Shown here piece after piece: positions 16,620-25,581 of a stretch of 64,000 nt of DNA. The DNA lies in assembly GCF_000215105.1 (NCBI RefSeq), contig NC_015588.1, forward strand, positions 2,976,001 to 3,040,000. Reading direction: 5' to 3'. Position 1 is the first letter of the stretch. Every line of letters starts with the position of its first letter. Made by a program: the position numbers and the translations under genes. Under the pieces are notes generated by a model. The model was not told the origin of the DNA and searched no databases. It worked only from the letters and a program-made list of their open reading frames with translations. The stretch is from Isoptericola variabilis 225 (GTDB lineage: Bacteria > Actinomycetota > Actinomycetes > Actinomycetales > Cellulomonadaceae).

Positions 16620-18431
16620 ATGGCCTCGTTCGCCATCGGCCCCGAGGACTTCCTCCTCGACGGGCGCTCGCTGCAGATCGTCAGCGGGGCGCTGCACTAC
16701 TTCCGCGTGCACCCCGACCAGTGGGCCGACCGCATCCGTAAGGCGCGGCTGCTCGGCCTCAACACCGTCGAGACGTACGTGGCGTGGAACGTCCACTCGC
16801 CCGAGCGCGGCGTCTTCGACACCTCGGGACGCCGGGACCTGGCCCGGTTCCTCGACCTCGTCGCGGCCGAGGGCCTCCACGCGATCGTCCGGCCCGGCCC
16901 GTACATCTGCGCGGAGTGGACCGGCGGCGGTCTGCCGGCGTGGCTGTTCGCGGACCCGGAGGTCGGCGTGCGACGCGCGGAGCCGCGGTTCCTCGAGGCG
17001 ATCGGCGAGTACTACGCGGCGCTGCTGCCCATCGTCGCGGAGCGCCAGGTGACACGCGGCGGGCCGGTGCTCATGGTCCAGGTCGAGAACGAGTACGGCG
17101 CGTACGGCGACGACCCGCCGGTCGAGCGCGAGCGCTACCTGCGTGCGCTCGCCGACATGATCCGGGCGCAGGGCATCGACGTCCCGCTCTTCACGAGCGA
17201 CCAGGCCAACGATCACCACCTGTCGCGCGGGAGCCTGCCCGAGCTGCTCACGACGGCGAACTTCGGCTCGCGCGCGACCGAACGGCTCGCGATCCTGCGC
17301 AAGCACCAGCCCACGGGCCCGCTCATGTGCATGGAGTTCTGGGACGGCTGGTTCGACAGCGCGGGCCTGCACCACCACACGACGCCGCCCGAGGCCAACG
17401 CCCGCGATCTCGACGACCTGCTCGCGGCAGGCGCGTCGGTCAACCTCTACATGCTCCACGGCGGCACGAACTTCGGGCTCACCTCGGGCGCGAACGACAA
17501 GGGCGTGTACCGGCCGATCACCACGTCGTACGACTACGACGCCCCGCTGTCCGAGCACGGCGCCCCGACGGCGAAGTACGTCGCGATGCGCGAGGTCATC
17601 TCCCGCCACGCGCCCGTGCCGGACGAGGTGCCGGGTCCCGCGCCCGCCGCGCCCACGGGCACCGTGCGGCTCGACCGTCGGCTCGCGCTGTCCGACGTCG
17701 CGGGGATGCTCGGGACGGAGCGCTCGTTCGACCGCGCGCCCACGCACGACGACGTCGGCGCGTGGGACGGCTTCGTGCTCTACCGCACCCGGGTCACCGA
17801 GGACGACGCCGTGCTCGTGGTCGGCGAGGTGCGCGACCGCGCGCTCGTCGCGCTCGACGGCGAGCCCGTCGGCGTGCTCGACCGGGCGACCCACACGGTC
17901 GCGGTGCCGCTGCCGCGCCGCGCGGGCGAGCTCACGCTGCTCGTCGAGGACCAGGGCCGCGTCAACTACGGCCCGCGCATCGGCGAGCCCAAGGGGCTGA
18001 TCGGGCCGGTGCGCACCGCGACGCGCGAGCTCACCGGCTGGCAGGTGCGGCCGCTGCGGTTCGACGACGGCGACCTGCTCGACGCGCGCGTCGCGGACGC
18101 GCTGCGGTCGGCCCCGCCCGTGCGGGGCGACGGTGCGGACGACGTCGACGGCGCTCCGTTCGCCGGGCCGGTGCTCGCCCACGGCACGTTCGACAGCACC
18201 GGGGGCGCCGACCACTTCCTGCGGCTCGACGGGTGGACCAAGGGCCTGGTGTGGGTCAACGGCTTCTGCCTCGGCCGGCACCGGAGCGCCGGACCCGCCC
18301 GGACGCTCTACGTGCCGGGGCCGCTCGTGCGCGACCAGGGCAACGAGGTCGTGGTGCTCGAGCTGCACGCCGCGGCGCGCGGCGTCGTCGAGCTCGTCCC
18401 CGAGCCCGACCTGGGCCACACCGAGGAGTAG
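16620..18431 (+). CDS. GH35 beta-galactosidase
   Basis: 603 residues, no signal peptide, so likely intracellular. The (beta/alpha)8 domain of glycoside hydrolase family 35 starts at LQIVSGALHYFR; the acid/base Glu is in VQVENEYGAYG (about residue 157) and the nucleophile Glu in MCMEFWDGWFD (about 239). C-terminal jelly-roll domains end in the substrate-capping segment LVWVNGFCLGRH. It hydrolyses terminal beta-galactosyl residues from oligosaccharides. ATG at 16620 with a GAAAGG ribosome site 11 nt upstream. It is convergent with the GH6 cellulase (13 bp between stop codons). The 194-bp interval upstream (16426-16619) holds no clear operator. Confidence 0.93.
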   Translation: MASFAIGPEDFLLDGRSLQIVSGALHYFRVHPDQWADRIRKARLLGLNTVETYVAWNVHSPERGVFDTSGRRDLARFLDLVAAEGLHAIVRPGPYICAEWTGGGLPAWLFADPEVGVRRAEPRFLEAIGEYYAALLPIVAERQVTRGGPVLMVQVENEYGAYGDDPPVERERYLRALADMIRAQGIDVPLFTSDQANDHHLSRGSLPELLTTANFGSRATERLAILRKHQPTGPLMCMEFWDGWFDSAGLHHHTTPPEANARDLDDLLAAGASVNLYMLHGGTNFGLTSGANDKGVYRPITTSYDYDAPLSEHGAPTAKYVAMREVISRHAPVPDEVPGPAPAAPTGTVRLDRRLALSDVAGMLGTERSFDRAPTHDDVGAWDGFVLYRTRVTEDDAVLVVGEVRDRALVALDGEPVGVLDRATHTVAVPLPRRAGELTLLVEDQGRVNYGPRIGEPKGLIGPVRTATRELTGWQVRPLRFDDGDLLDARVADALRSAPPVRGDGADDVDGAPFAGPVLAHGTFDSTGGADHFLRLDGWTKGLVWVNGFCLGRHRSAGPARTLYVPGPLVRDQGNEVVVLELHAAARGVVELVPEPDLGHTEE

Positions 18432-18444
18432 CCCCGCCTGCTTC

Positions 18445-19743
18445 CTACTCCGCGGGCGGGTTCGCCAGCGCGATCAGCTCGTCCGCCTGCTCGACGAACC
18501 ACTGCCCCGCGGGCGGCGCGACCATGCCGCGCTCGGGGTCCTCGGGGCCGCCCGTGCCACGGAAGCACTGGCCGTCGGACTCGCCGGGCACCTTGATCCA
18601 CAGGAACCCGTCGACGAGCTCCTCGCCCGTGTCGAGCGTCGGGCGCAGCCCCAGGCCGCGGTCCGGCGGGTTGCACCACGCCTCGGCGTCCGGGTACGTG
18701 TTCGCCGACGTCGCCGGGTCCCACGGCCCGAGCCCGTTGCGCGACGTGTCGACGACGAAGGTCGTCGTGGGCTCGACGTCGCCGAGCTGCGCGGCGTACC
18801 GGGAGTCGACGCCGATCGTGTTCCGCTCGAGCGGCACCTCCGACAGCGGCCCGGACGCCCACTCGGCGTACGGGTCCATGCCGGTGCCCTGCCAGTCGGT
18901 GGCGGGGCCGCCGTTCCAGTACTGGTTCCCGCAGTCCCCCACGCCGGCGTCGAGCTGCGTGACGAGCGCGATGCACGACGAGATCCACCGGCCGTACGCG
19001 ACGGAGTTGGCCGTGTACTGGTAGTTCGACGCGTTGAGGAAGAACCCGGTCGCGCGCTCGACGCCGGCCTTGAGCAGGCGGTCGGTGATGTCGCCGACGT
19101 TGAGCCACGCGGGGTGGGTGCCGTCGAGGTAGACCTCGGTACCCGGCAGCGAGCCGAGGGTGTCGACCGCGTAGCGCAGCATCTCAAACCGGTCGGCCGC
19201 GGCGGTCTCGGGGTCGGCCTCGGCGGGCTTGCACCACTCGGAGACGCCCTCGACGGTCGTGTACCAGGGGATGATGCCGAGGCCGTCCGGCTCGAGGATC
19301 ACCATCGCCTGCTTGTTGCCGATGCCCTTCGCGAACCCGTCGATCCAGGCCTTGTACTCCTCGACGCTCGTCGCGCCGCCCGCCGAGTACTGCGCGCAGT
19401 CGCGGAACGGCAGGTTGTAGGCCACGAGCACGGGGATCTCGCCGTCGGCGTGCGCGTGGACGACGACGTCCTTGACTTCCTGCTTGACGCTCGTCGGCGT
19501 CCCGGCGGTGAACCACGTGGCGGTCGGGAACTGCGCGAGGTACAGGGCGTCGTCGCTGGCGTCCCCCGTGAGGCCGAGGTTCTCGACGTGCTCGTGGTAC
19601 GTGCTGTCGGGGTTGACCCAGAGCTGGGGGTCCGACGGCGGCGGCGGGGCGGCGAGGGCGGGAGCCGCCCCGGCGAGCCCGACCGACGCGACGGCGGCGA
19701 CGGCGAGCGCCGCCGTCCGGGTGCTGCGCGCACGGTGGTGCAT
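18445..19743 (-). CDS. Secreted GH6 cellulase (endoglucanase or cellobiohydrolase)
   Basis: 432 residues with a Sec signal peptide (LAVAAVASVGLAGAAPALAA). Glycoside hydrolase family 6 is shown by the DCxxxSAGG loop (FRDCAQYSAGG), the catalytic acid Asp in VILEPDGLGIIP, YLDGTHPAWLNVGD and the substrate-binding GLGLRPT and DGFLWIKVPGESDG region. It cleaves beta-1,4-glucan. There is no carbohydrate-binding module, unlike many cellulomonad GH6 enzymes. A strong ribosome site (AAAGGAGATCTC) precedes the ATG, and a CebR/CelR-type operator lies 64 bp upstream, so induction by cellobiose is likely. Confidence 0.94.
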   Translation of the reverse strand: MHHRARSTRTAALAVAAVASVGLAGAAPALAAPPPPSDPQLWVNPDSTYHEHVENLGLTGDASDDALYLAQFPTATWFTAGTPTSVKQEVKDVVVHAHADGEIPVLVAYNLPFRDCAQYSAGGATSVEEYKAWIDGFAKGIGNKQAMVILEPDGLGIIPWYTTVEGVSEWCKPAEADPETAAADRFEMLRYAVDTLGSLPGTEVYLDGTHPAWLNVGDITDRLLKAGVERATGFFLNASNYQYTANSVAYGRWISSCIALVTQLDAGVGDCGNQYWNGGPATDWQGTGMDPYAEWASGPLSEVPLERNTIGVDSRYAAQLGDVEPTTTFVVDTSRNGLGPWDPATSANTYPDAEAWCNPPDRGLGLRPTLDTGEELVDGFLWIKVPGESDGQCFRGTGGPEDPERGMVAPPAGQWFVEQADELIALANPPAE

Positions 19744-19806
19744 GAGATCTCCTTTGATCCGGATGTCTGGTGCGGGGTCCGTCCATCGATTCGATTCGAG
19801 GCGTCG

Positions 19807-19820
19807 TGGAAGCGCTCCCA
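19807..19820 (-). promoter_or_regulatory. CebR/CelR-type operator upstream of GH6
   Basis: TGGAAGCGCTCCCA differs at one base from the 14-bp operator TGGGAGCGCTCCCA bound by the LacI-family cellulase repressors CelR (Thermobifida) and CebR (Streptomyces). It is 64 bp upstream of the cellulase start. The surrounding 19744-19985 interval has no gene. Confidence 0.85.
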
Positions 19821-19985
19821 CGACGCCGCCCCACCAGATTCCCCTGTGAGTCGTCTCACGTCAAGACGGGGCGGCCCGCGAGCCGCCGGCTCCTGGCGAA
19901 GTCGTGGGGAGATCGTGATGACATCATGACCGCCCGGCGGGCCAACCTGGCCCTGCCGCCGGGGTTCGGCCCTACGATGAGACGC

Positions 19986-20282
19986 ATGATCTTCAAGGCC
20001 GTGGGGGACGGCCGCCCCTACCCCGAGCACGGGTACGTCTCCACCAAGGACTGGGTCGACGTACCGCCGCGCCAGGTCCGGCTCGACGAGCTCGTCACGA
20101 CCAAGCGCACGCTCGACCTGGACCACCTGCTCGCCGAGGACTCGACGTTCTACGGCGACCTCTTCGCGCACGTGGTGGAGTACCGGGGCACCCTCTACCT
20201 CGAGGACGGGCTGCACCGCGCGGTGCGTGCCGCGCTGCAGCAGCGGCCGGTCCTGCACGCCCGCGTGCTCACGGTGCGGTGA
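19986..20282 (+). CDS. Conserved hypothetical protein, ParB-like fragment
   Basis: 98 residues from ATG at 19986. The sequence (VPPRQVRLDELVTTKRTLDL, EDGLHRAVRAALQQRP) resembles small actinobacterial proteins with a ParB/sulfiredoxin-like 'DGLHRxxRA' motif, but no activity is known. It lies 37 bp upstream of the LytR_C gene on the same strand and may be cotranscribed with it. Confidence 0.7.
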   Translation: MIFKAVGDGRPYPEHGYVSTKDWVDVPPRQVRLDELVTTKRTLDLDHLLAEDSTFYGDLFAHVVEYRGTLYLEDGLHRAVRAALQQRPVLHARVLTVR

Positions 20283-20319
20283 CCCGCCCCGCCCCCACGA
20301 TGTCGGGTAGTTTCTTCGC

Positions 20320-20988
20320 GTGACATCTCCAGCCCACGACCCGGTCCGCGTCGAGCTCCGCCGGCGCGAGCGCGAGCGCCAGGCCGTCGTCTTCGGGCTC
20401 CTCATCGCGGTGCTCGCGGTCAGCGGGCTGGGTGCGCTCGCGCTCTACACGGGCGCGATCGAGTCGCCGTTCGACCAGCCGATCAGGACGCCCGGCACCG
20501 AGGCGGCCCCCGCCGGGCCCGTGCCGTGCCTGCCCGCCGTCGAGGGCCAGCCGGACGGGGCGCTGCCCGTCGCGTACTCCGACGTCGAGGTGCGCGTCAT
20601 CAACGCGTCCACGACCTCGGGCCTCGCGGGTGCCCACGCCGAGGTCCTGCGAGACCGGGGCTTCAACGTCGTGCTCACAGGCGACCTCGACCACCTGCTC
20701 ACGCACTCCGAGCTGCGCTTCGGGACGTCGGGCATCGTCGCCGCGTACACGCTCGCGGCGCAGTTGTCCGACGTCCGCATGGTCCTGGACGACCGCCAGG
20801 ACGCCGTCGTCGACCTCCTCGTGGGCGAGGAGTACGAACGTCCCGTGCCCGAGGAGGAGGTCGCGCTGCGGGCCGACGAGCCGCTGCAGAACGCCCCGGG
20901 GTGCGTGCAGGTCGAGGAGATCACGCCGGTCGCGCAGGAGTACGCCGTCGGCCAGGAGCCGACGGAGGAGGCCGCCGAGGAAGGCTGA
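20320..20988 (+). CDS. LytR C-terminal domain membrane protein
   Basis: 222 residues from a GTG at 20320. A charged N-terminus (VELRRRERERQ) is followed by one membrane segment (AVVFGLLIAVLAVSGLGALAL), then an extracellular LytR_C domain at about 80-165 (VEVRVINASTTSGLAGAHAEVLRDRGFNVV region, GIVAAYTLAAQLSD). The tail is acidic (VEEITPVAQEYAVGQEP). LytR_C domains occur on cell-wall glycopolymer ligases; here there is no catalytic LytR-CpsA-Psr domain, so the role is unknown, probably at the wall. Confidence 0.82.
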   Translation: MTSPAHDPVRVELRRRERERQAVVFGLLIAVLAVSGLGALALYTGAIESPFDQPIRTPGTEAAPAGPVPCLPAVEGQPDGALPVAYSDVEVRVINASTTSGLAGAHAEVLRDRGFNVVLTGDLDHLLTHSELRFGTSGIVAAYTLAAQLSDVRMVLDDRQDAVVDLLVGEEYERPVPEEEVALRADEPLQNAPGCVQVEEITPVAQEYAVGQEPTEEAAEEG

Positions 20989-21030
20989 CGGCGGCCCCCT
21001 GCCTGACCACAGGCCCCTGCCGGGCCGCGC

Positions 21031-22338
21031 TCAGTCCCGCCGCTCGGGCGCGGCCGGCACCGAGGCCGGCGACGCCGGCTCCTGCGACGTCCCGCGCCAC
21101 CGCGCGATCGCCCGCATGCCGTGGTGGACGACGAGCGCCGAGGCCGTTCCGAGCGCGATGCCCTCGAAGACCAGGTCGCCCGCCGCCCACGTGTAGTTGG
21201 CGATGCCGACGATGAGCGGCACCGCGGCCGTGGTGAGGTTGACCGGGTCGGAGAAGTCGACACGGTTCTGGACCCAGATGCGGGCGCCGAGGATGCCGAT
21301 CATGCCGTAGAGCAGCGTCGTGACGCCGCCGAGCACGCCCGGCGGGATGGTGTTGATGACGGCGCCGACCTTGGGCGACATGGACAGCACGAGCGCGCCG
21401 CCCGCCGCGACCCAGTACGCGGCGGTGGAGTACACGCGGGTCGCTGCCATGACGCCGATGTTCTCGGCGTACGTCGTCGTGCCCGAGCCGCCGCCGACGC
21501 CCGCGAGGGTCGTCGCGACGCCGTCGCCGAGCAGCGCGCGGCCCATCACGCCGTCGAGGTTCTGGCCGGTCATCGCGGCCACCGACTTCACGTGGCCGAC
21601 GTTCTCGGCGACGAGCACGAGCACGACCGGCACGAAGAGCCCGAGGACCGCCGGGTCGAACGACGGCGCCACGAACTCGGGGAAGCCGACCCACGACGCG
21701 GTGCGCACGCCCGAGAAGTCGACCTCGCCACGCACGACGGCGAACACGTACCCGACGACGACGCCGAGCAGGATCGCGAGGCGCCCCAGAATGCCGCGGA
21801 ACAGGACCGAGATCGCGATGATCGCCAGGAGGGTGACCAGCGCCGTGACCGGCGCCTGCTCGAAGTTGCTCCACGCGACAGGCGCGAGGTTGAGCCCGAT
21901 GAGCGCGACGATGACGCCCGTCACGACCGGCGGCATGACGACGTCGATCCAGCGGGCGCCCGCGAAGTGCACGAGCACGCCGACCGCGGCGAGCAGCAGG
22001 CCCACCACGAGCACGCCGCCGACCGCCACCGACTGCCCGCCCGACGCCGTGGCGGCACCGATCGGCGCGATGAACGCGAAGCTCGAGCCCAGGTAGCTCG
22101 GCAGGCGGTTGCCCGTGATGAGCAGGAAGCCCACCGTGCCGATCGCCGAGAAGAACAGCGTCGTCGAGGGCGGGAAGCCGGTGATGACCGGCACGAGGAA
22201 CGTCGCGCCGAACATCGCGACGACGTGCTGCAGACCGATACCGACGGTGCGCGGCCAGGTCAGCCGCTCGCCGGGCGCGACCGCCTCTCCGGGTGCGACG
22301 CGCCGCCCATCGCCGTGCAGGGTCCAGCCGAGGCTCAT
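21031..22338 (-). CDS. Uracil/xanthine permease (NCS2 family)
   Basis: 435 residues with about 14 membrane segments. NCS2 features: GLQHVVAMFGATFLVP near the N-terminus, the QNLDGVMGRALLGDG and GGGSGTTTYAENIGVMAATRV stretch (read with breaks) with the substrate-binding Glu in TM10 region, and PPGVLGGVTTLLYGMI. Sequence is closest to UraA-type proton-coupled uracil importers, which fits the upp gene at 60969. It stands alone, convergent with the LytR_C gene. Confidence 0.9.
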   Translation of the reverse strand: MSLGWTLHGDGRRVAPGEAVAPGERLTWPRTVGIGLQHVVAMFGATFLVPVITGFPPSTTLFFSAIGTVGFLLITGNRLPSYLGSSFAFIAPIGAATASGGQSVAVGGVLVVGLLLAAVGVLVHFAGARWIDVVMPPVVTGVIVALIGLNLAPVAWSNFEQAPVTALVTLLAIIAISVLFRGILGRLAILLGVVVGYVFAVVRGEVDFSGVRTASWVGFPEFVAPSFDPAVLGLFVPVVLVLVAENVGHVKSVAAMTGQNLDGVMGRALLGDGVATTLAGVGGGSGTTTYAENIGVMAATRVYSTAAYWVAAGGALVLSMSPKVGAVINTIPPGVLGGVTTLLYGMIGILGARIWVQNRVDFSDPVNLTTAAVPLIVGIANYTWAAGDLVFEGIALGTASALVVHHGMRAIARWRGTSQEPASPASVPAAPERRD

Positions 22339-22452
22339 GATTCTCCGATCGTCGAGGGCCGACGGACGTGAAGGTCCGGTGAATGCCAGCGCACACCTTA
22401 GCGGCGCCGTGTTTCGACGACGGTCCTCTCGCCCGCGGCCCTCGCGCCGGGG

Positions 22453-23376
22453 TCAGAGCTGCGGCGCCACCTCGCGCGCGACGAGGTCCAGGTGGTCGAG
22501 GTCCTGCAGGTCGAGCACCTGGAGGTACACGCGCTGGACGCCCTGGTCGCGCAGCGACGCGAGGCGGTCGACCGCCTCGGAGACGGTGCCCGCGATGCCG
22601 TGCTCGCGCAGCTCGGCTGGCTCGCGCCCGATGGCCGCGGCGCGGCGCGTGAACTCGGCCTCGTCCTTCCCGACGGCGAGCACGAGCGCGACCGACTGGG
22701 TCAGCGACTCGGGCGAGCGGCCGGCGTCGGCCAGCGCCTTGTTGATGACGTCGATGCGCGGGCCGATCGCGTCGATCTCGGGGAACGCCTGGTTGTACTC
22801 GTCGGCGAAGCGGGCCGCGAGCGCCGGGGTGCGCCGGGGACCGCCGCCGCCGACGATGACCGGGATCTTGGCCTGGGCCGGCTTGGGCAGCGCCGGGGAG
22901 TCGGTGAGCGTGTAGTGCTCACCCGAGAACGAGAAGGTCTCGCCGACGGGCGTGCTCCACAGGCCCGTGACGATCGCGAGCTGCTCCTCGAGGAGGCCGA
23001 AGCGCTTGGCCGGGAACGGGATGCCGTACGCGGTGTGCTCGGCCTTGAACCAGCCCGCGCCGAGGCCGAGCTCGACGCGCCCGCCGGACATCTGGTCGAC
23101 CTGGGCGACCTGGATCGCGAGCACGCCCGGGTAGCGGAAGGTCGCGGACGACACGAGCGTGCCGAGGCGCACGGTCGAGGTCTCGCGTGCCAGGCCGGCG
23201 AGCGTGGTCCACGCGTCGGTCGGGCCGGGCAGCCCGTCTCCGCCCATCGTGAGGTAGTGGTCGGAGCGGAAGAACGCGCTGAAGCCGAGCTTCTCGGTCG
23301 CCTGGGCGACGGCGAGCAGGGTGTCGTAGGAGGCGCCCTGCTGGGGCTCGGTGAAGATGCGCAGGTCGAGGGTCAT
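22453..23376 (-). CDS. LLM-class F420-dependent oxidoreductase
   Basis: 307 residues, luciferase-like TIM barrel. Typical actinobacterial F420 family signatures: LGFSAFFRSDHYLTMGG, LARETSTVRLGTLVS, QVDQMSGGRVELGLGAGWF, IPVIVGGGGPRRTPALAARFADEYN (read with breaks). Such enzymes reduce or oxidise small molecules with coenzyme F420; the substrate is unknown. It is 17 bp downstream of the DsbA-like gene on the same strand and may share its redox role. Confidence 0.88.
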   Translation of the reverse strand: MTLDLRIFTEPQQGASYDTLLAVAQATEKLGFSAFFRSDHYLTMGGDGLPGPTDAWTTLAGLARETSTVRLGTLVSSATFRYPGVLAIQVAQVDQMSGGRVELGLGAGWFKAEHTAYGIPFPAKRFGLLEEQLAIVTGLWSTPVGETFSFSGEHYTLTDSPALPKPAQAKIPVIVGGGGPRRTPALAARFADEYNQAFPEIDAIGPRIDVINKALADAGRSPESLTQSVALVLAVGKDEAEFTRRAAAIGREPAELREHGIAGTVSEAVDRLASLRDQGVQRVYLQVLDLQDLDHLDLVAREVAPQL

Positions 23377-23393
23377 CGCGGGCCTTCCGTGCG

Positions 23394-24065
23394 TCAGCTG
23401 AAGTCGGGGCGCTCGGTGCGTGAGCGCTTGATCTCGAAGAAGTGCGGGTACGACGCGAGCGCGACCGCGCCGTCGAACACGCGCAGCGCGTCCTCGCCGC
23501 GCGGGATGCGCGTGAGCACGGGGCCGAAGAACGCGACGCCGTCGACGTGCAGGGTCGGCGTGCCGACCTCCTCGCCGACGGGCGCCATGCCGGCCTCGTG
23601 CGACTCGGCGAGCGCGGCGTCGTAGCGGTCCGACGTCGCGGCGTCGGCGAGCTCGGCCGGCAGGCCGGCCTCGGCGAGCGCGGCGCGCGCGACGGCGTCG
23701 AGGTCCTTCTCCTGCTCGACGTGGATACGCGTGCCGGCGGCGGTGTAGAACGCCGAGAAGGCGTCGGGCCCGTGCTCGGTCTGCACCGCGGCGGCCACGC
23801 GGCCGATGCCGCGCGAGGCCTCGATCCGCGCGCGGTAGTCCGCGGGGATGTCCTTGTCGCGGTTGAGCAGGTAGAGGCTCATGAGGCGGAACGTGAGCCG
23901 CACGTCGCGCTGCCGTGCGACCTCGAGCGCCCACCGCGAGGTGATCCACGCGAAGGGGCAGGTCGGGTCGACGTAGACGTCGACGACCGGGACGGTGCCG
24001 GCGGGTCCGCCGCTCGACGGAGTCTCGGCCGGGGCGGTGCGCTGGGCGACGTCGGTGGTGGTCAC
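23394..24065 (-). CDS. DsbA-family protein, mycothiol-dependent nitroreductase (Rv2466c) type
   Basis: 223 residues from a GTG at 24065. Thioredoxin-fold DsbA domain beginning VDVYVDPTCPFAWITSRWAL; the active-site motif is CPFA, with a single Cys. Other landmarks are FRLMSLYLLNRD, GTPTLHVDGVAFFGPVLTRIPRGED. The Rv2466c family uses mycothiol as reductant; a single-Cys active site would fit a mixed disulfide mechanism. It probably forms an operon with the F420 oxidoreductase. Confidence 0.82.
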   Translation of the reverse strand: MTTTDVAQRTAPAETPSSGGPAGTVPVVDVYVDPTCPFAWITSRWALEVARQRDVRLTFRLMSLYLLNRDKDIPADYRARIEASRGIGRVAAAVQTEHGPDAFSAFYTAAGTRIHVEQEKDLDAVARAALAEAGLPAELADAATSDRYDAALAESHEAGMAPVGEEVGTPTLHVDGVAFFGPVLTRIPRGEDALRVFDGAVALASYPHFFEIKRSRTERPDFS

Positions 24066-24154
24066 GTGTCGCCACGATACCCGGGGCAGCGGAACCGCTT
24101 CTAGGCGGGGTCCGGGACGCGCCTGCGGCACGCGCGACCGATAGGCTCGACGGC

Positions 24155-24370
24155 GTGCGCAGCGTGCGGTGGTCCAGCGTCGGGACGGTCGTCGGCGCGA
24201 CCGTGATCGCGCTCCTCATGCTCGTCCTGGTCGTGCGCGGCCGGGTGTGGGCGTGGATCCCGCTCGCGATCGCGGCCGGCGTGGCCGTGCGCGAGGTGCG
24301 GTTCCTGCAGCGGTCCGGGCGGGCGTCCGAGGTGGGGTTCGACGAACGCCGCCGCGGTCGCGCGGAGTAG
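24155..24370 (+). CDS. Small membrane protein
   Basis: 71 residues from GTG at 24155. Two adjacent hydrophobic stretches (VGTVVGATVIALLMLVLVV and VWAWIPLAIAAGVAV) are followed by a basic tail (RRRGRAE). No function can be assigned. It lies 10 bp upstream of the TetR gene and may be cotranscribed. Confidence 0.65.
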   Translation: MRSVRWSSVGTVVGATVIALLMLVLVVRGRVWAWIPLAIAAGVAVREVRFLQRSGRASEVGFDERRRGRAE

Positions 24371-24380
24371 CCTCCCTGCC

Positions 24381-25214
24381 ATGACCGCCGTCCGGACGCA
24401 CACCCACGCCCAGGCCGTCGACGCCGCGATCGAGCTCTTCTCGCGCAAGGGCTACGAGCAGACGACCGTCGAGGAGATCGCCGACGCCGCGCAGGTCAGC
24501 CGTGCGACCTTCTTCCGGCGCTTCCGCTCGAAGGAGGACGTGATCTTCGCCGACCACGAGCTCCTGCTCGAGGAGGTCGTGGTCATGCTCGCCGAGACGC
24601 GTCCCGAGGCGCGCGCGAGCGAGGAGGCCGCCCGCGCGTCGGAGCGGGCGTGGGACCCGGCGGTCGACCCCTACCTCGAGGTCTGCCGGGCCGCGCGGCT
24701 CGTGTTCGACCACCACGTCGGCCAGCGCGAGACGTCGCTCGCCCGCCACAAGCTGCTGCAGCAGGTCCCGGCACTGCGCGACCGCGAGCTCGTGACGACG
24801 CACCGCTACGAGCGCGCGTTCACCGCCTACCTGCGCGACACCCTCCCGCCCGACCGCAACATGACGACGATGTCGATCGCGTTCGCGGCGGCGGTCGTCG
24901 CGGTCCACAACGCGATCCTGCGCCGGTGGCTGCGCAACCCCCACCTCGACCTGCGGCCCGAGCTCGAGGAGGCGTTCGCGGACCTGCGCCGCGTCGCGAC
25001 CGCGCCTCTGCCCCGCTCCGACTCCGCCTCCGACCGGCTCGCGTCCCCCTCCGCGGCCCCCGAGCGTCTCGCCGACCCGGCACGGCCCGCGACCGGCGCC
25101 ACGGCGTCGGTGCGCACGGCCGGCACCGACGGCAGGCGCGTCGTCGTCGCCGTGCTCGAGCCGGGTGCCGGGCCCGACGACGTCGCACGCGCGGTGCGGG
25201 ACGCGCTCGCCTGA
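24381..25214 (+). CDS. TetR-family transcriptional regulator
   Basis: 277 residues. N-terminal TetR helix-turn-helix at about residues 10-57 (AAIELFSRKGYEQTTVEEIA, VSRATFFRRFRSKEDVIF). The ligand-binding domain spans about 60-205. The C-terminal 70 residues are Ala/Pro/Ser-rich with a final VVVAVLEPGAGPDDVARAV segment and are not typical of TetR. Target genes are unknown; the closest candidates are the small membrane protein and the divergent DsbA/F420 operon. Confidence 0.88.
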   Translation: MTAVRTHTHAQAVDAAIELFSRKGYEQTTVEEIADAAQVSRATFFRRFRSKEDVIFADHELLLEEVVVMLAETRPEARASEEAARASERAWDPAVDPYLEVCRAARLVFDHHVGQRETSLARHKLLQQVPALRDRELVTTHRYERAFTAYLRDTLPPDRNMTTMSIAFAAAVVAVHNAILRRWLRNPHLDLRPELEEAFADLRRVATAPLPRSDSASDRLASPSAAPERLADPARPATGATASVRTAGTDGRRVVVAVLEPGAGPDDVARAVRDALA

Positions 25215-25320
25215 CGCACGTCCCGCCGTCGGGCACGTGCGACCTGCGCGGAATGGCCCTGTGGCATCCTGTGTTGCAGCAAGCAGCGTGCCGGCGACCG
25301 CCGGCACCGACACGCACACA

Positions 25321-25450
25321 CGTGCTCCGGGGTCGGTGAGAGTCCGAACCGGCGGTGACAGCCCGCGACCCGCGGTCCTCCTCGGAGGGGCGCGGTTGAC
25401 CTGGTGGAACTCCAGGGCCGACGGTGAAAGTCCGGATGGGAGGCAGCACG
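25321..25450 (+). promoter_or_regulatory. FMN riboswitch (RFN element)
   Basis: All conserved blocks are present: GGGTCGGTGAGAGTCCGAAC and CGGCGGTGA near the 5' end, GACCTGGTGGAACTCCAGGG in the middle, then GCCGACGGTGAAAGTCCGG and ATGGGAGG near the 3' end. P1 is closed by CGTGCT (25321-25326) with AGCACG (25445-25450). It precedes the RibM/PnuC transporter by 131 bp. FMN binding is known to lower expression of such genes. Confidence 0.95.
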
Positions 25451-25581
25451 TGCGGCGCCCGCTCAGGCGGGTGCCGCCGGTCGTCGTGTCGCCGTCGCGG
25501 GACGGTTCCGTCCCGGCCCGACGGCGCGGCGCGTCGACCCGTCCACCCCGGTGACCGCGTGACGACCGGGAGTGGGACTGC

